The position numbers and the translations under genes were made by a program. Positions 20,710 to 33,800 of a stretch of DNA of 64,000 bases are shown here, in pieces (within the stretch, counting starts at the first letter, position 1; every line of letters begins with the position of its first letter). This DNA is from Hypoxylon rubiginosum. Taxonomy: Eukaryota > Ascomycota > Sordariomycetes > Xylariales > Hypoxylaceae. Below the pieces are notes generated by a model that saw only the letters and a list, made by a program, of their open reading frames with translations, was not told where the DNA came from and did no database searches. The stretch is from NCBI GenBank assembly GCA_902806565.1, contig CADCXA010000019.1:124001-188000 (forward strand), given 5' to 3'.

Positions 20710-23700
20710 CTACGCCTCAATGTTCTCAAACAGGAAAGATGGCTGACCCGGCACTGCCAGTTCGGCGATAGGCGACTTAATGTCAATCTCACCGCCGTCT
20801 ACGAGATTAGAGCCCGTCTTGCTACCCTCCGTCACCAACAAGACATCGATAGATGAGATACCTGCCGCCCGCTTCAGACCAGGTACCATGGCTATGACGA
20901 TTTTAGACTCATCAAAGGCCAGCTTACGGTCGAATACAACCTCGGGTGGCTCTCCGTCACGGAGGCGTTTCTTGAGACGCTGGATAAATGGCATCGCGTC
21001 CTTTACCTTGCCTAGCTTAGCGACGCGGCCGCTTAGCTCTTTGTCACTGCACGTCTGCGTATTGGTTGCGGGATCCCACGTCTCCTTGGCTAGCTCGATA
21101 CACCCGGTCTGCCACTTGGGGAATTCCCTAGTTACGAATATCGTGAGCTTTTTGGGCTTCTTGGGGTCGAAGTTGACTTGTTTTCCCTTCGCCAGCTTCT
21201 TGATCTGCGCCCCCTCGGCAGACGTAATGTTAGACTGCGTTGTCATCGAGTAAGCACGGGCTGCGCTAAGGCTTGCATCAGCTTCCGGCACTTCGGGCCA
21301 TCGAGCGAGCTGTATCGTCTTGGTTTCGTGGAGTACCTCGAGCCAGATGTACTCGGCCCAGTGAGGGGCAATCGGAGATAGGGTGAGGGCTTGGAGTCTG
21401 GTATACTTGAACACCAACTCCTTGTTCACTGCAATTCCCGCTGCTGAGCAAGATGCCCTGTAGACGTCCTTGGCGTTGATAAAGTCATAGAAGCATGACT
21501 TCAAGGCCATCTTGTAGTTTGTGTCTTCGTAATGCTGTCTGGCTTCCCGTACGAGCGCGTTCATCTCGTTGTCGAATAATGCGTCTTCAAAGTCGTTCTT
21601 CTCAGCTCGGAGCTCCTGACTCTTGGCCACCTCCTCGCACCATTCTTTTAGGGAGTGTAATCGGAGACTAGCGAAGATTGTTCGTTAGCCTGGAAATAGC
21701 ATAAAACACAGCACGACTAGGGCAACTTACATGGTATTATCGGCGACATCCTCAACGAAGTTGGAATCCTGGATGGTATCACCAGCATCTGCGAGGGCTA
21801 TTCGGGACGCATCCGCACCGTATTTTTTCACAACTACAATCTAGTTAGTGACGATTTTGTAACACCAGAATAGGGTTGAACTCACCATCATCAAGAGTCA
21901 TGAAGTTGCCAGTGCTCTTTGACATCTTTTCACCGTTGAGCTGGAGATGTCCGTTCACACGGAATGATTTAGGCCAGTATTCCCGCGGGAATAACGCGAT
22001 GTGGTTGTAGAGAGCGAACGTTAGGTGATTGTTGATTAGATCCTTGCCACTTACTCTCAGGTCGAGGGGGTAAAAGTACTCGAACTCGCGACGCATGGCC
22101 TCCAAGGTCTGCTTAGGGATCCTTGACTTCACTGGTAGATCGTCGGTTAAGTCCGTGCGGCAGAAGATATAATCCCAGACCTCATCAATCATCTGGTCCG
22201 GTGTAATGTTGCCCTTGCCCTTTTCTCGCCCGAAGTTATCACTATGAAGGTAATGAGCGATCGTATAGTAGCTCATGTAGATTGTTGAGTCGCTCAAGCT
22301 TTCTACCAAAAATTCTGGCGCCCATGGCAGTTTTGAGCCCAGGCCATAGGTTCTCGCGCACGCCCACTGCTTCAGCCAGTCGAGAACTCCTAAGAATGCG
22401 TTACGAGTGTCGTTCGAATAGGTGTTGAGGCCTTTGCCGTCCTTATTCTCGACGTACTCGGTAGCAGTTGCGCGCCACGAATCTTCTCCGTAGTCGATAT
22501 AGTACTGCTCCATTAGTGCCACTGTGCATTCGTCACCACTTCTGCTAACGACCTTGTTCTCGGGCTCTGCATATTCGAAGGCAAGACCGGCAGCAATCAG
22601 CTGCTCCCGAACCTTTGGCTTTGCATCCGCAACCTTTTCGCCTTTGAAGTCTCCTACAAGCATGTGGCCCTGGTAGAAGCCTTCCTTGTAGGCTATCTCC
22701 TTAGCTTCTTTCAGCTGCTTCACGTCCTTAGGGGATGCGATCTTCATCTTCTTGACCAGCGCCGGAGCGAGCAAATCAGAGGTAGGTGTCTGAATAATGG
22801 GGTAGATCTCTAGCTCTGCCCACTCCTTTTTGACCTTGTAGTAGTCTGCCTTCTTGGCCAAATCCATTATCGTGGCATAGTCGTCGGGAGAATCCGACGG
22901 TACGCAAGTCACTACCCCTGTTCCTTTGGTCTCGAGGATTGACTCCATAGGGAGAACCCGAACACCATCCTTGTGGAAGCTCAGGGGGGCGTTCACCAAT
23001 GCGCCAATGAGATCAGACCCCAGAATTTCGGTCGTCTTCTTGATGACTCCCTCTTCTGCGAAGATTTCCTGGTGGGACATGTTTCGGGCAGCTCTCTCGG
23101 TCATAATAAAGAACTCCTTAGGTGCAGCTTCATAGACCCCGTAGGTCACCTTGGGGGAAACGAAGCAAGCCACTTGGCCGTACATTGTCTCCGCCCGAAG
23201 GGTTGCCGGAACGAGGTACACCTTGGCGCCATCGGGCAGCTTTCCCTGCAGAGTCTCCTGGGCTTTTGAAGGATACTCGAGAACCTGCATCTTAATGCCC
23301 ACGTATATCTGCGGATTGACACCTTCTCCTTCACTTCTGTCATGGTCCATGCAGGGCTGGCCATCCTTAATCGAGTAGATGGTGTGGCGTTTTCCGAACT
23401 TGATCTTGTGTAACTCTTTTAGTCGGATCATTTGCCAGCGGACGAATGCATCAAAGTACGGGTTGGCATCTGTTGTAACGAACTGTCTCCGCCAGTCGAT
23501 TCTGGTTCCAAGGTTGCTAAGATCAAGTTTGCAGAGGGGTGGGAAGTACTCGAGCCAGTATGCCGGGTCGGCGAAGAGGTGAATCTGTTGTTTCGGGATG
23601 CCCATAGTTTGCATGATCTGAAATTGGTACTTCATTTTCACTGTCTTGGCGTTGGCCTTGCCCTTTTTCGCGGTGAACTTCGTCACGTCTTCTCTTTCCT

Positions 23701-24253
23701 TCTGGGCTGGGGCGGCAGCTGTCTCGACCAATGACTCCTCATCCTCGTTATACTTCTCGAACTCTTGACCGAACAGCTTAACCTCTTTGGCCAGTTTGTC
23801 AGCACTCGCCTTGATCGGTAGGCCGGTGCAGTGGTAGCCTTGAGGCCATAGGACGTTGAAACCGTTCATACGCGAATAACCGGCATGGAACTCGACTTTG
23901 CTGAACGTAAAGGCATGACCGACATGGAGACGGCCATTCATGTAGGGGAAGGCGATGGTTCCGAAGAACTTGGGAAACTTCTCTCGTAGCTCGGCCGCTG
24001 TGATGGAGTGGAGAGGGATATCGGCGGTCGATGGCGCATCGGCGTTGAAAAGGCGCTGCTCTTCCCATTCCTGCTGGTATTTCTTCTCAATGGCGATCAG
24101 GGTGTCTCGTTTTTCAGTCCCTTCACAATGTTATTAGACACGATGAGAGAAAAGAAATGTAGAAGAGATGGAAGCTTCGTATTTTTTACCTTTGAGATCT
24201 TTAAGGGCTGCATTTTGAAGCCCTTCGACGATGGGCTTGACGGAGTCGGCCAT
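20710..24253 (-). CDS. Cytosolic leucyl-tRNA synthetase
   Basis: Charges cytosolic tRNA-Leu; ortholog of yeast Cdc60. Exons (minus) 24253-24190, 24120-21886, 21833-21731, 21667-20710 give 1119 aa, the usual eukaryotic length. Class-I motifs: HIGH-like [14 protein letters not shown] near residue 65 and KMSKS in [15 protein letters not shown]. The CP1 editing domain lies between them (e.g. [20 protein letters not shown], with the T-rich region and conserved Asp). The junctions read [37 protein letters not shown] and [13 protein letters not shown], all in frame and family-like. The C-terminal part carries the anticodon-binding and eukaryote-specific extensions. Housekeeping gene with nothing missing. 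Confidence 0.95.
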
Positions 24254-24802
24254 GGTGCTTGTACCCTATCCCGGTGCCGTTTAGTCCTCCAGGCGTGATA
24301 TTTTGGCGATAGGGCTCGAGGATGGAGGAGGAAAAAAAACTACTACTCGAGCTTCAATTGAACGATATCTTAGGTAGAATCCCGTAGAGTCATACCTGTT
24401 CAACGCGGGGCAGAGGGAAGTTTTACGTGGGGCGAGGGGCAGTGGCGGGGCAGATGTGCTCCGATATCAGATATGTAAGTACCGAGGTACCTCCGTGTCA
24501 TGAATTTTAGGATGTTACCCCTATCGAGGATACTACATACTCCAGTTGCTAACAACATACTCCAGTTACTAACAACATACTCCAGTTACTAACAACATAC
24601 TCCCAGTTGTCACATCCGCTCGCCATTACAACGCTTCTATGTTAATGTTGGAATTTGCTAGATGCTTCTATTAACAAGACGCCTACGCATCGATTTAAGC
24701 ATCGATTCTAGCTCCAGTCCAAGCCTATGAAAATGAGGTTTGAAATTGCTACACTAGATAAGACCTCTCTCATATGTGTTGCTAACCCAGGTCGCCGTCC
24801 AT
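24254..24802. other. LeuRS promoter / MET2 3' region
   Basis: No gene. Contains the 20-bp tandem repeat described separately (24535-24614). Confidence 0.5.
24535..24614 (+). repeat. 20-bp tandem repeat, about four units
   Basis: Unit ACATACTCCAGTTACTAACA is repeated about four times head to tail. The first copy has one substitution and the last is degenerate. Confidence 0.85.
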
Positions 24803-26391
24803 TTACCATGCAGTAATGTCTTCTACTTCTGCCTCGCCGAACGTACTTGATTTGGTTAGTTGACCGACGCTGGCTACTTCCGCGTGTTCGCCCTCCCTAG
24901 CCATGATATCCGGCAACGTGTCGTTTAAGAACTCTAGAATGTATCTGTTCACTTGCTCGAACTGCAGCAGGAAGGCGTCGTGACCTTCCTGACTGTCTAT
25001 CTTCTCTAGTCTAGCGTTCTTGATATGTTCTGCTAACTCCTGTTGCTCCGCGAATGTGAAGAGTCCATCACTTTCGATTCCTAGAACTAGGGTTGGCTGT
25101 TCAATCAGAGCAAGGGCCTCCGCGATGCTGTCAGCGCGGTACCGCGAAACGTCATGCGTATCCAACTTCCTCGTAATGGCGATATAGCAGTTACTGTCAA
25201 AACGCTTGACGAATTTCTCGCCTTGGTAGCGAAGATATGACTGAGCTGAGAAGTAGGTTGTCGTTGGCAAGGATTCTCCTTTAGCAAGGCTGTCTATCTT
25301 TGGACCCGAGAATTGTGGATCAAGCGATCTGCCATCGGCGTCGTTGGGATTGCTCGTATGAACAGAGCTAGCCGTAGAAGCCTGCTTGTCTGCGTAGGAG
25401 TTGTTCCTTGATAAACGTGTTGTCTTATGCCCATCATTGTGTATATTAAAATGAGTCTCCGAGGGAGTGCTTGGACGAGGGCTTTCCCGGATTGTTTGAC
25501 GCCTAGCTGGGTCTGGGATATTACGCCCGAATCGTGCCTCAAAGGAGTTCCGGCTCCGGTAGGTCAAAAGCGCCGACATGCGGGCTGCTCCGAGCCCGGT
25601 GGAAGGCGGGTCCGAGAAAGGGTAATACCCATCATCATACTTGGGGTCTGCATATATGCTTTGTCGCTGAGCCTCGCCCCAGCTAATGCCCCAGGCGCTG
25701 TGTCGGCTCGAAGTTGCGATTGGGACAATGCTTCGAACATAATCTTTCCCGAAATATGCCCACTCGAGGACAAGCATACCTCCCATGGAACCACCAATGA
25801 CGGCAGCAACCTGGCGTACCCCTAACTCATCCAGGAGCAACTTATGCAAGCTGTCTTACGTCAGACGCGAACACATAGTTGGACCAGATTATAACCTACT
25901 TGACATCGTCTCTAATCGTAGTAAGGGGGAATTCGGGCCCGTATCTCTCATTGTTCAGATTGCCATCCTTAGCAGTGACCGGACTTGCTGTACCGTAAGG
26001 ACTACCAAGGCTGTTCATACAGACAACGAAGAATCTCGAGGTGTCAAACGCCCGACCAGGACCGCCGAGCAGGGGCCCCCACCAATCACTTACGTCGGCA
26101 GAGCCTGTCAAGGCGTGGCATATGACCATGGCATTGTCTGCGCTCTGTGATAGCTTTCCTCGGGTTGTATAGGCCAGCGGCACATTGTGCAAGGTAACGC
26201 CAGACTCAAGAGTGAAGCTTGGAATGATGGCGATTTTCTGATCTGGAATCAGACTCGCAAATGGGTTCTCAGGTTGTTGCTGAGTTCTTTCTTAGAAGTA
26301 TTCAGTTACCATTCTTATACAAGAGACAAGCTACATTAGGATTCGACTGACCATATTTGGGCAGCTCGCTAGCATTGTCTTTGGATGCCAT
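24803..26391 (-). CDS. met2: Homoserine O-acetyltransferase
   Basis: Acetylates homoserine with acetyl-CoA, the committed step to methionine. Exons (minus) 26391-26335, 26279-25900, 25850-24803 give 494 aa. Alpha/beta-hydrolase fold: NVPLAYTTRGKLSQSADNAM, CHALTGSADVSDWWGPLLGG, the nucleophile elbow in AAVIGGSMGGMLVLEWA (Ser), Asp in GIESDGLFTFAEQ and His in SQEGHDAFLLQFEQ. A low-complexity insert sits near the centre (NDGHKTTRLSRNNSYADK...), common in fungal Met2. Intron 1 must use a weak GTAGCT donor to stay in frame (NPN/QQPENPFASLIPDQ), because the nearby GTAACT donor would give a ~30-nt intron and a stop. Intron 2 is about 49 nt. Confidence 0.9.
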
Positions 26392-27840
26392 ATTTGTGGC
26401 TTGAGGCAAGATGTTGCGATATTGCTGAGTAACGAATTGGTGAGACAGAGTTACGTTGTAAATATCGGGACATAAATTGGTTATGAGGTATGTAGTTATG
26501 TATCTCTTAAGAGTTACCTTAGGTCCTATTATTTTGAACCTGATTTGTTTGCTAGTTTGCACGTCATTTCGTTGATGACTCCCACCCACTGACTCAACCT
26601 AACTTCGGGGTAGATAGTCTACAGGTACGTACCTACAAATTTTCGCTTACATAAGTGCGATATGTCGCTGGAGATTCTGCCGGGCCACATTATCTAGCGG
26701 GTCCGTGAGCTAAAAGTACCCAGTACTCCTATCTACGGGCTAAGCACTCGATAAGTACTCGATAAGTACTCAATGAGTACTCAATAAGTACTCATTAAGT
26801 GCTTACGGCTATACCCCAGGCTGGCACTTAGGCTGGCAGGCTGGCTGGCACCTACGAAATTCAATTGAATTTTGAAAGGCATTTATATATTCCATTTAAT
26901 AATCCTTAGATAAATATAAATAATACAACCTGTATATTAAAAGCTTCGCCTTACAAAGAGCTTTTAAATATTATAGGGTTTGAGCTGGTGCAGGCTTTGG
27001 TTGTTGAGATATTTCAGTATATAGGTTGAGCGCGAAGGGTATTGCGAAGGGCCTCACGTGATACCCTTAGATTTTGTATTTGAGTAATTTCATCTAAGGT
27101 TTTACCTTCTAATTATAATTGAATTGCAGCCACTTATTGAATTCTAGTGCAACCAAATTTTTTATTTTCGCATTGTAAATACCTATATTTATATATTGTT
27201 TTTGAAGCTCCTACTTCAGAATTGAATTGAGAATAATAGGCGGGCAAAACCATCAGTCACTAAAAGTACCTTCTACGTTACGCTACCTATTTGCTCCCTG
27301 CATGCAGCCTTACCGTTACCGTCTGGCAAGCTTTTGAGGCTGCATCGTCCATAATCCACCACGCGGTAGCTTCCTTACAACGCGATCACTGTCCTCACTT
27401 GCTCCTTTTACCAAACAGCCAACAACGAAGTCCCCTCGCCGTCTGTCTAACAATCGCCCACAACTCTTTTTTTTGATGAATGGTCTATCTTTTGAGGCAA
27501 AGGTGGTCACACAAGTCTAGCGCCGTTTCGCTTTCTTTGTTCTTTCCATGCAAACTACCTATCACCACCTTACACACCACCTTACAACTCTACGACTTCC
27601 TGATCAACACGTTCCTTTAAGCGACACACTTGCCTCACTTCACCTCAAACGATCTTCCGGAGCTCTTTTAGGAGACGCTACGAAATCTTCATCATACATA
27701 CTTGGCCTATTCTAAGTATGCTTTCTTAGATCTCGTATCCCAACTACTTACGTTTTTCAACACCGTCATCAGCAGCCTTTGGACCTCAGCCTTATCTTCG
27801 ATGACCATTTATTGCGCCGACTCTGTCGCAAGCAATCAAC
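26392..27840. other. Divergent promoter region MET2/THO2 with AT-rich block
   Basis: No gene. Around 26750-26805 a TAAGTACTC unit repeats (alternating with GAGTACTCA). An AT-rich block lies at about 26870-27240, bracketed by an 11-bp direct repeat CTAAAAGTACC (26710-26720 and 27260-27270). Without inverted ends this cannot be called a transposon. The last ~500 nt are pyrimidine-rich THO2 leader. Confidence 0.5.
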
Positions 27841-30800
27841 ATGCCTCCTAAGCGAAAGAGAAACGAGAGGCCCTCCGATGCTGGAGCAAATCGCCCGTCG
27901 CCCCATCGCCCTTCCGACACAACCCTCGGCCAACACGACAGAGATTTCCAAGACGGACCTTCGCCGCAGAACCGCCGTGCATCCAGTGGCAGGAACACGA
28001 GGAGGAATGCCGACCGCCGCGATTCGTCTGTCAGCCAGCTAGGTGCTAACTCGGGACATCGAGGTCCCGTATCCCCATCCGCTGCTCGACCTTCTAGTTC
28101 ATCGTCGCAGGCTGCTGCACCCACGATCCCATCTACGCCATCCGCTCCTCAACCCGCTCAATCGATGCAGCCTCCGCCTTCCCCACCTTCCAACTATAAC
28201 TATGCTGTCTTAACGGAATCGCGCCTCTCTGTCTGGCAGCAAAGGGGCCGTCAGGAGGTGATCGACCATGGCATCAAGTCTCGAAGCGATGAAGATGTCG
28301 AAGAAATCTCAACTATATCGCAAGAGTTCACACGTGTCGTTCTGGAGAGCCGCCTTAATCCGGTAGATGCAGGTCAATGTATCAAGCAAATACTTGGACC
28401 CGCGGTTGAAAACGCCGACGGCTCTGGATTCGGGTTCGATGCGCAAACGCTATTTCTCGATACCCTCTCTATTTTCATTGACTCCGATGATGGCGGCTCT
28501 CGGCCGCGATTACGAGACTTTGTTGCCGCTACAGAGATTTCCACGAACCTTCTGCGCGAGGTTTTAGACGCCCCAGCCTTGCAGCAGCTTGGCTTGATTC
28601 GGGATACCTTTGTCAAGTTGGGCATTCGTTATGCTACCAATCAACTCTACCGACAAGCTAATTACAACTTGCTAAGGGAAGAGTCCGAAGGATACTCTAA
28701 GCTTGCCTCGGAACTCTACAGAACACCTTATTACGCCCGAGATCATCACGATTTCGCTCTTGTCCAAGCGTGCTGGGAGCGCGTGAAGGGGTTGATAGGG
28801 ACATTCGATCTCGATGTTGGCAGAGTTCTGGATGTTGTTATCGACGTCTTCTCTGCAACTATGCTGAGGAACATCGTATTCTTTTCAAGATTTCTGCGAA
28901 TCAGCTCTTGGTGGCCTCGCAACCAGGTCGAACACTCCGAGAAAGTCTTCGCAGGTGGTCTGCCAAAATGGGCTTTGCCGATAAATGAGATTGCCAGCTC
29001 CGAGGAACTGAAGACAGAGCTTGCCGAACTGTGCTTTCAACGCGATCTGACATTCTGGGACAGGGCTCGAGAGATTCATCTAGATGCTTTCTTTGAGCTT
29101 GGCGGAAGAAGAATCGAAGAAGCTACTCTACATGACTCTGCGGATGCCCTTGGTGTCAACCCGACTGGCGATTTCGGTACCATCTGGAAAAGAGTCACGA
29201 AGACCCTCCCACCCTGTGGCAATAAGGTCGCCGCTCAGTTGTTGGGCTTCAAATTCCGATTTTATGCATCCGAAGCGCGAGACAGAGGCGAAACACTTCC
29301 AGCAAACCTGTACTATCTTGCGGCCTTTTTCATCAAGATCGGTTTCATCTCTATTGCTGATCTGTACCCTCACCTTTGGCCGGAGGATGGCCAAATGGAA
29401 TCTTTAAGAGAAAGGCGGATGCAAGAACTTGACGAAAAGGACCGAGCCAAGAGACAGGGTACCGAACCGAACGCTCTCCTCACGGCTGGAGCTCTCACCG
29501 ACGACACCGGACCGCTGCCCTCGAAAGCCCGAGACTCTACAGCTGCAAACGCGGATGGCAGCCAGCAAGACGCGAAGACTACAAAAGAAGATGACGAGAC
29601 AAGTCTTCCTGAGCCTAAAGAAGCGCACAAGGCGGACCTAGTATCCCACCTGTTCGTTGTGGGTGCGATTCCTGAAGCTCTGTTCATTTTAGGCCGGTTT
29701 CCTTGGCTTCCTGAGGCGTATCCCGATGAGATTTACCCGGCCGTCAATCGCATCCTTCTGCACAGCGTTGGCAAAGTTTTTCAAGATACGCTGCCTGTTG
29801 AAGTTCGACCCGCCACCAACTGTCCCCTTAAGCCAGACATAGCTCCGGATCAGTCTGGGATGACCAAGGGCAATTTAAAGCTCATTGAAGGTTCCCCTGT
29901 CAAGATTTTGAAATGGCCCCATGCCGATGGTATCAACAAAGGCACACTTTATCGATTCTACCTGGATGAATGGGCGGATAACGTTCCGATCTGCCAAACT
30001 GTTGATGACGTTTTCACGCTTTGCAGTACGTTCCTCAACATATCCGGTGTCAACATCGGAAGAGAGCCTTCCCTAGTAAAGAAACTGGCATCCATTGGCG
30101 TCAAAAGTTTCTTACAGGACCGATCCCCGGAGAATGTTGCCCGTTGGCAAGATCTACTTCGACGGACTCTTGTTCCGTCTTTGTGCCACAGTGATGCCAA
30201 CGCTGATGCCGTCAACGCGGTCTGGGATCTTCTTAAGCACTATCCGATACAAGTCCGCTATAACATCTACGCAGAGTGCTATGAAGGACAGATATCCCGT
30301 CTCCCTGCTATGGCAAGAGCCTTCAAGAACGCTAGGTTGGAAACGTTGGCAACATTGAAACGACTGTCCCTGCAGAATATATCCGTCACTGCCAAGAAAC
30401 TTGCGAAAGTGGCCCTGTCGTCACCTGGCATTGTTTGCAAAGTTGCCCTCGACCAAATCGAGTCGTATACAAACCTCATTGAAGCTTTTGTGGAGTGCAC
30501 CAAGTACTTCACTGAAATGGGCTACGACGTCCTTGTTTGGTCTCTCCTGAGCTCCCTAGGTGGCAAGCAGAGGAGCAGGACTCAAGAGACATCCGTACTC
30601 TTGACTAGCCGATGGTTGCAAGCTCTCTCCAAGTTCTCCGGAAGGGTTTTCCGACGATACAGCAACATGGATTCCACACCCGTCATCTATTACGTTAACG
30701 ACCAGGTTTCAAAAGGGAATTCGACCGACTTGATTATTTTGCGCGAGCTCATCACTTCAATGGGCGGAATTGTCTCGGATGTCGATTTCACGGATGCCCA

Positions 30801-33800
30801 ATTATTTGCGCTGAGTGGCGGCGAGCTCTTACGACGCCAAACGTTGGTCAGCTTGGGCGATAAGCGCTATGAGTCTGCCAAAAGTGCTACCCGTCTTATG
30901 AAGGCTTTGGTGCACACTGATCTCGCTTGTCAACTCCTGACAAATATGGCCCAGTACCGGCAATCTGCTATCTATCGTCTACCCGAGAACGAGACTCACA
31001 TCAAATACTTGGCAACTATAATCGACGACTCCCAGCAAGCTCTAGTTCAGTACGTAGAGCTGCTACGGAATAACCTTACACCTGAGGAATTCGATGCACT
31101 CATACCTGGCATCCCCCGATTGATGACCGACTTTGGCCTTGATGCTAACCTCGCTTTCATGGTGGGCCGTGCGAGCCTCCAATATTTCATGATGGGCCCG
31201 GGTGAGAAGCTTCCGGTAGCCTCTTCTGAGTCTCCAAAAGATATAGAAATGGCAACCGACACGAAAGGCAGTGATGCTGCAACACCGTCTACCAGTGCCC
31301 AAGATGCGGACGATCGTATGGCAGTAGACGTACCAGACACGGATGAAGGAGACTTGCGACAAGCACCGTCGACGGTGAACGGTCAGAAATCCGACCGTTT
31401 CTCGGATGTGCTTGGTCCTATCATCAACTCTATAAGACCATTATTCACTTCGGATGTATGGGATAGAATTAGCCCTGAATTCTTTGTTCTCTTCTGGACT
31501 CTACAGACCGGGGATCTTGTCGTTCCGATCGCTAGTTACGAGGCGGAAATCGCACGAGTGGAGAAGCAGTATTCCGAGTTGAAAAGAGAACGAGGCGACA
31601 TGAGTAACAAGAAGAAGTCTCTTGATGCTCTCGTCCAACTCAATAAGGAACTTGCTGCTGAGGCTAGCGCTTGCAAGGAACGGGCGAGCAAAACGAAAAT
31701 CCTACTCATTAAGCAAAGCTCACGATGGTTTAGCTCATCGGCAAAGGGAGAATCGATCGCTGACATATTCATCGAAGAGTGCCTTGTTCCTCGAATTCTA
31801 CTTTCGTCCGGCGATGCAGACTTTTGCCATCGAATGGTGAAATTCATGCATTCTAGCCGAGTGCCGAATTTCCGGCTTGTCGACTTGTACGACCGATTCT
31901 TCGGCGTAAACAGGCTGCGGATGATGATATTTGGTTGCACCGTGCGAGAGGCAGAATTCCTTGGCCGTTATATCAAGCTCACGTTAGGGGATCTTGCAAG
32001 ATGGCACAAAGACAAAGATGCGTACACGAAAGAGGCTACTCAGCAGGGAAAAATCGGGTTCGCAACGGCCTTCGACGACAACGGCAAGCCAGTGTCGTTT
32101 ATGGAACATGATCAGTTCCGTGATCTCCTCTGGTCATGGCACCGGAACCTATCTATGGCCCTACGAACCTGTCTCGCAGACAAAGAATGGATGCATATTC
32201 GAAATGCCATCACAATTTTGAAGGCTGGTCTTGAGCACTTCCCTGCTGTTGACTTCATGGGCAAGCAGTTTCTGCAGATACTCGGTAAAATTGCAGAGCG
32301 CGAAGCTGCTGGCAAGAATGAGGGTGAAGATGGGCAGAGTCACAGAGTCGATCTTTCGGTCACTGCAAATACGGCAACATCGGCTCTGAAAAAGTATTCA
32401 CGTAACTGGGTTATGGTTCAAGCTTTCCGTTCTAACACTGTATGTCTTACAAATCATGTTGGTGTTTATAGGCGTGCTAACCTCGTCACAGAGTGGCGAT
32501 TCGGCGGAGGACAAGAAACCGATAGAAACTACTAAGGTTACGCAGTCGTCTGGTCTTCGGCCCGGTGCGCCAGAATTCAAGCCCACCTCGACAGGGTGAG
32601 TTGCATCTACTGGAATCGGGTTTATATAATTCTCACACGTTCACAGCCCGACTACGCGGACCAAGACAAATGCTGAGGAAGAGGACGGGGAGGTTAAGGA
32701 TGTGAAGACATCAACTGGTGCTGAACCTGTTAAAAAGGATACGACTTCCTCGCGCCCCATACCTCCGAACCGGGATGCTGCACAGAAGCCGACCCCCACG
32801 ACCCAAAAGCCAGACCCGAAGACAGTCCCCAGCCGCTCGTCGACCCCCAAGTCCGTACCGACTGCGTCAGTTCCAGCACCTGGTCCAAGGGCGGAACCGC
32901 CTCGCCCATCCACTTTAGCCCCTGCACCCGGACTACCTAGTCGACCAGAAGTTCCATTCCCTGCACACTTCACCCACGACAAATTTGGCCAAATTACGAC
33001 TTCTACGCATCCCCGCGATCATAGGGAGGTAAGAGACACCAGAGATGTTAGAGAGACACGAGGACCACGGGATGCTCGAGACACCCGCGAGACTAGGGAG
33101 TTGAGGGATACGAGGGACCAGAGACCATTCAGAGCTCCTGATGATTCACGTTTGCCTCGAGGACGAGAACAGCAGCAAGTTGACCGCCGAGCTCCCGAAA
33201 CTATACCGAGAGACGCACCGAGATCCGAGAGAGACCGACCACATCGATCAGATTCTACTAGACGAAATGAAGCCAACCAGCAAGATCGCGATAGTCGCAG
33301 CTCCCGAGACCGCGCCGTCCCTCCTGGCAGCGCTGGCCGTGGGCTCGAAGCGAATAGGACGCCACGCGACAATGCTCCCATCGCAAAACCTATGCCACCT
33401 CCTCCGCAACCGGAAGTACAGGGACCTCCAGTAAACCCCGAACGTGCTCGGCTTATCAACGCAGACCGTCCCGAGGAACGTCCCAACATAATTAACCCAG
33501 CACGGGCGGCCTTGATCGGTGAGACGAGGCCTGCAAGTCGCCAAGGCAGGGAGGGTAGTCGAGATCGCAATGGCCCTCGACCGGTGTCTCCCAGGCGTGG
33601 TGAACGTTCTGATTCTCGTCCTGTCGATCCTCGTGATGATCGATCTGGTCGACCTCATCGTGTTGATCACCTACCTCGGGAGCATTGGAACGAAGCACCA
33701 GCATCTGCGGGTCCGAAGGGTAGCAGGGTTATAGAACACGAAGGCGATCGAGGCATGAATGACAGATCGCGCGAGCCCGCTACGTTCCAGGGGCCGCCTC

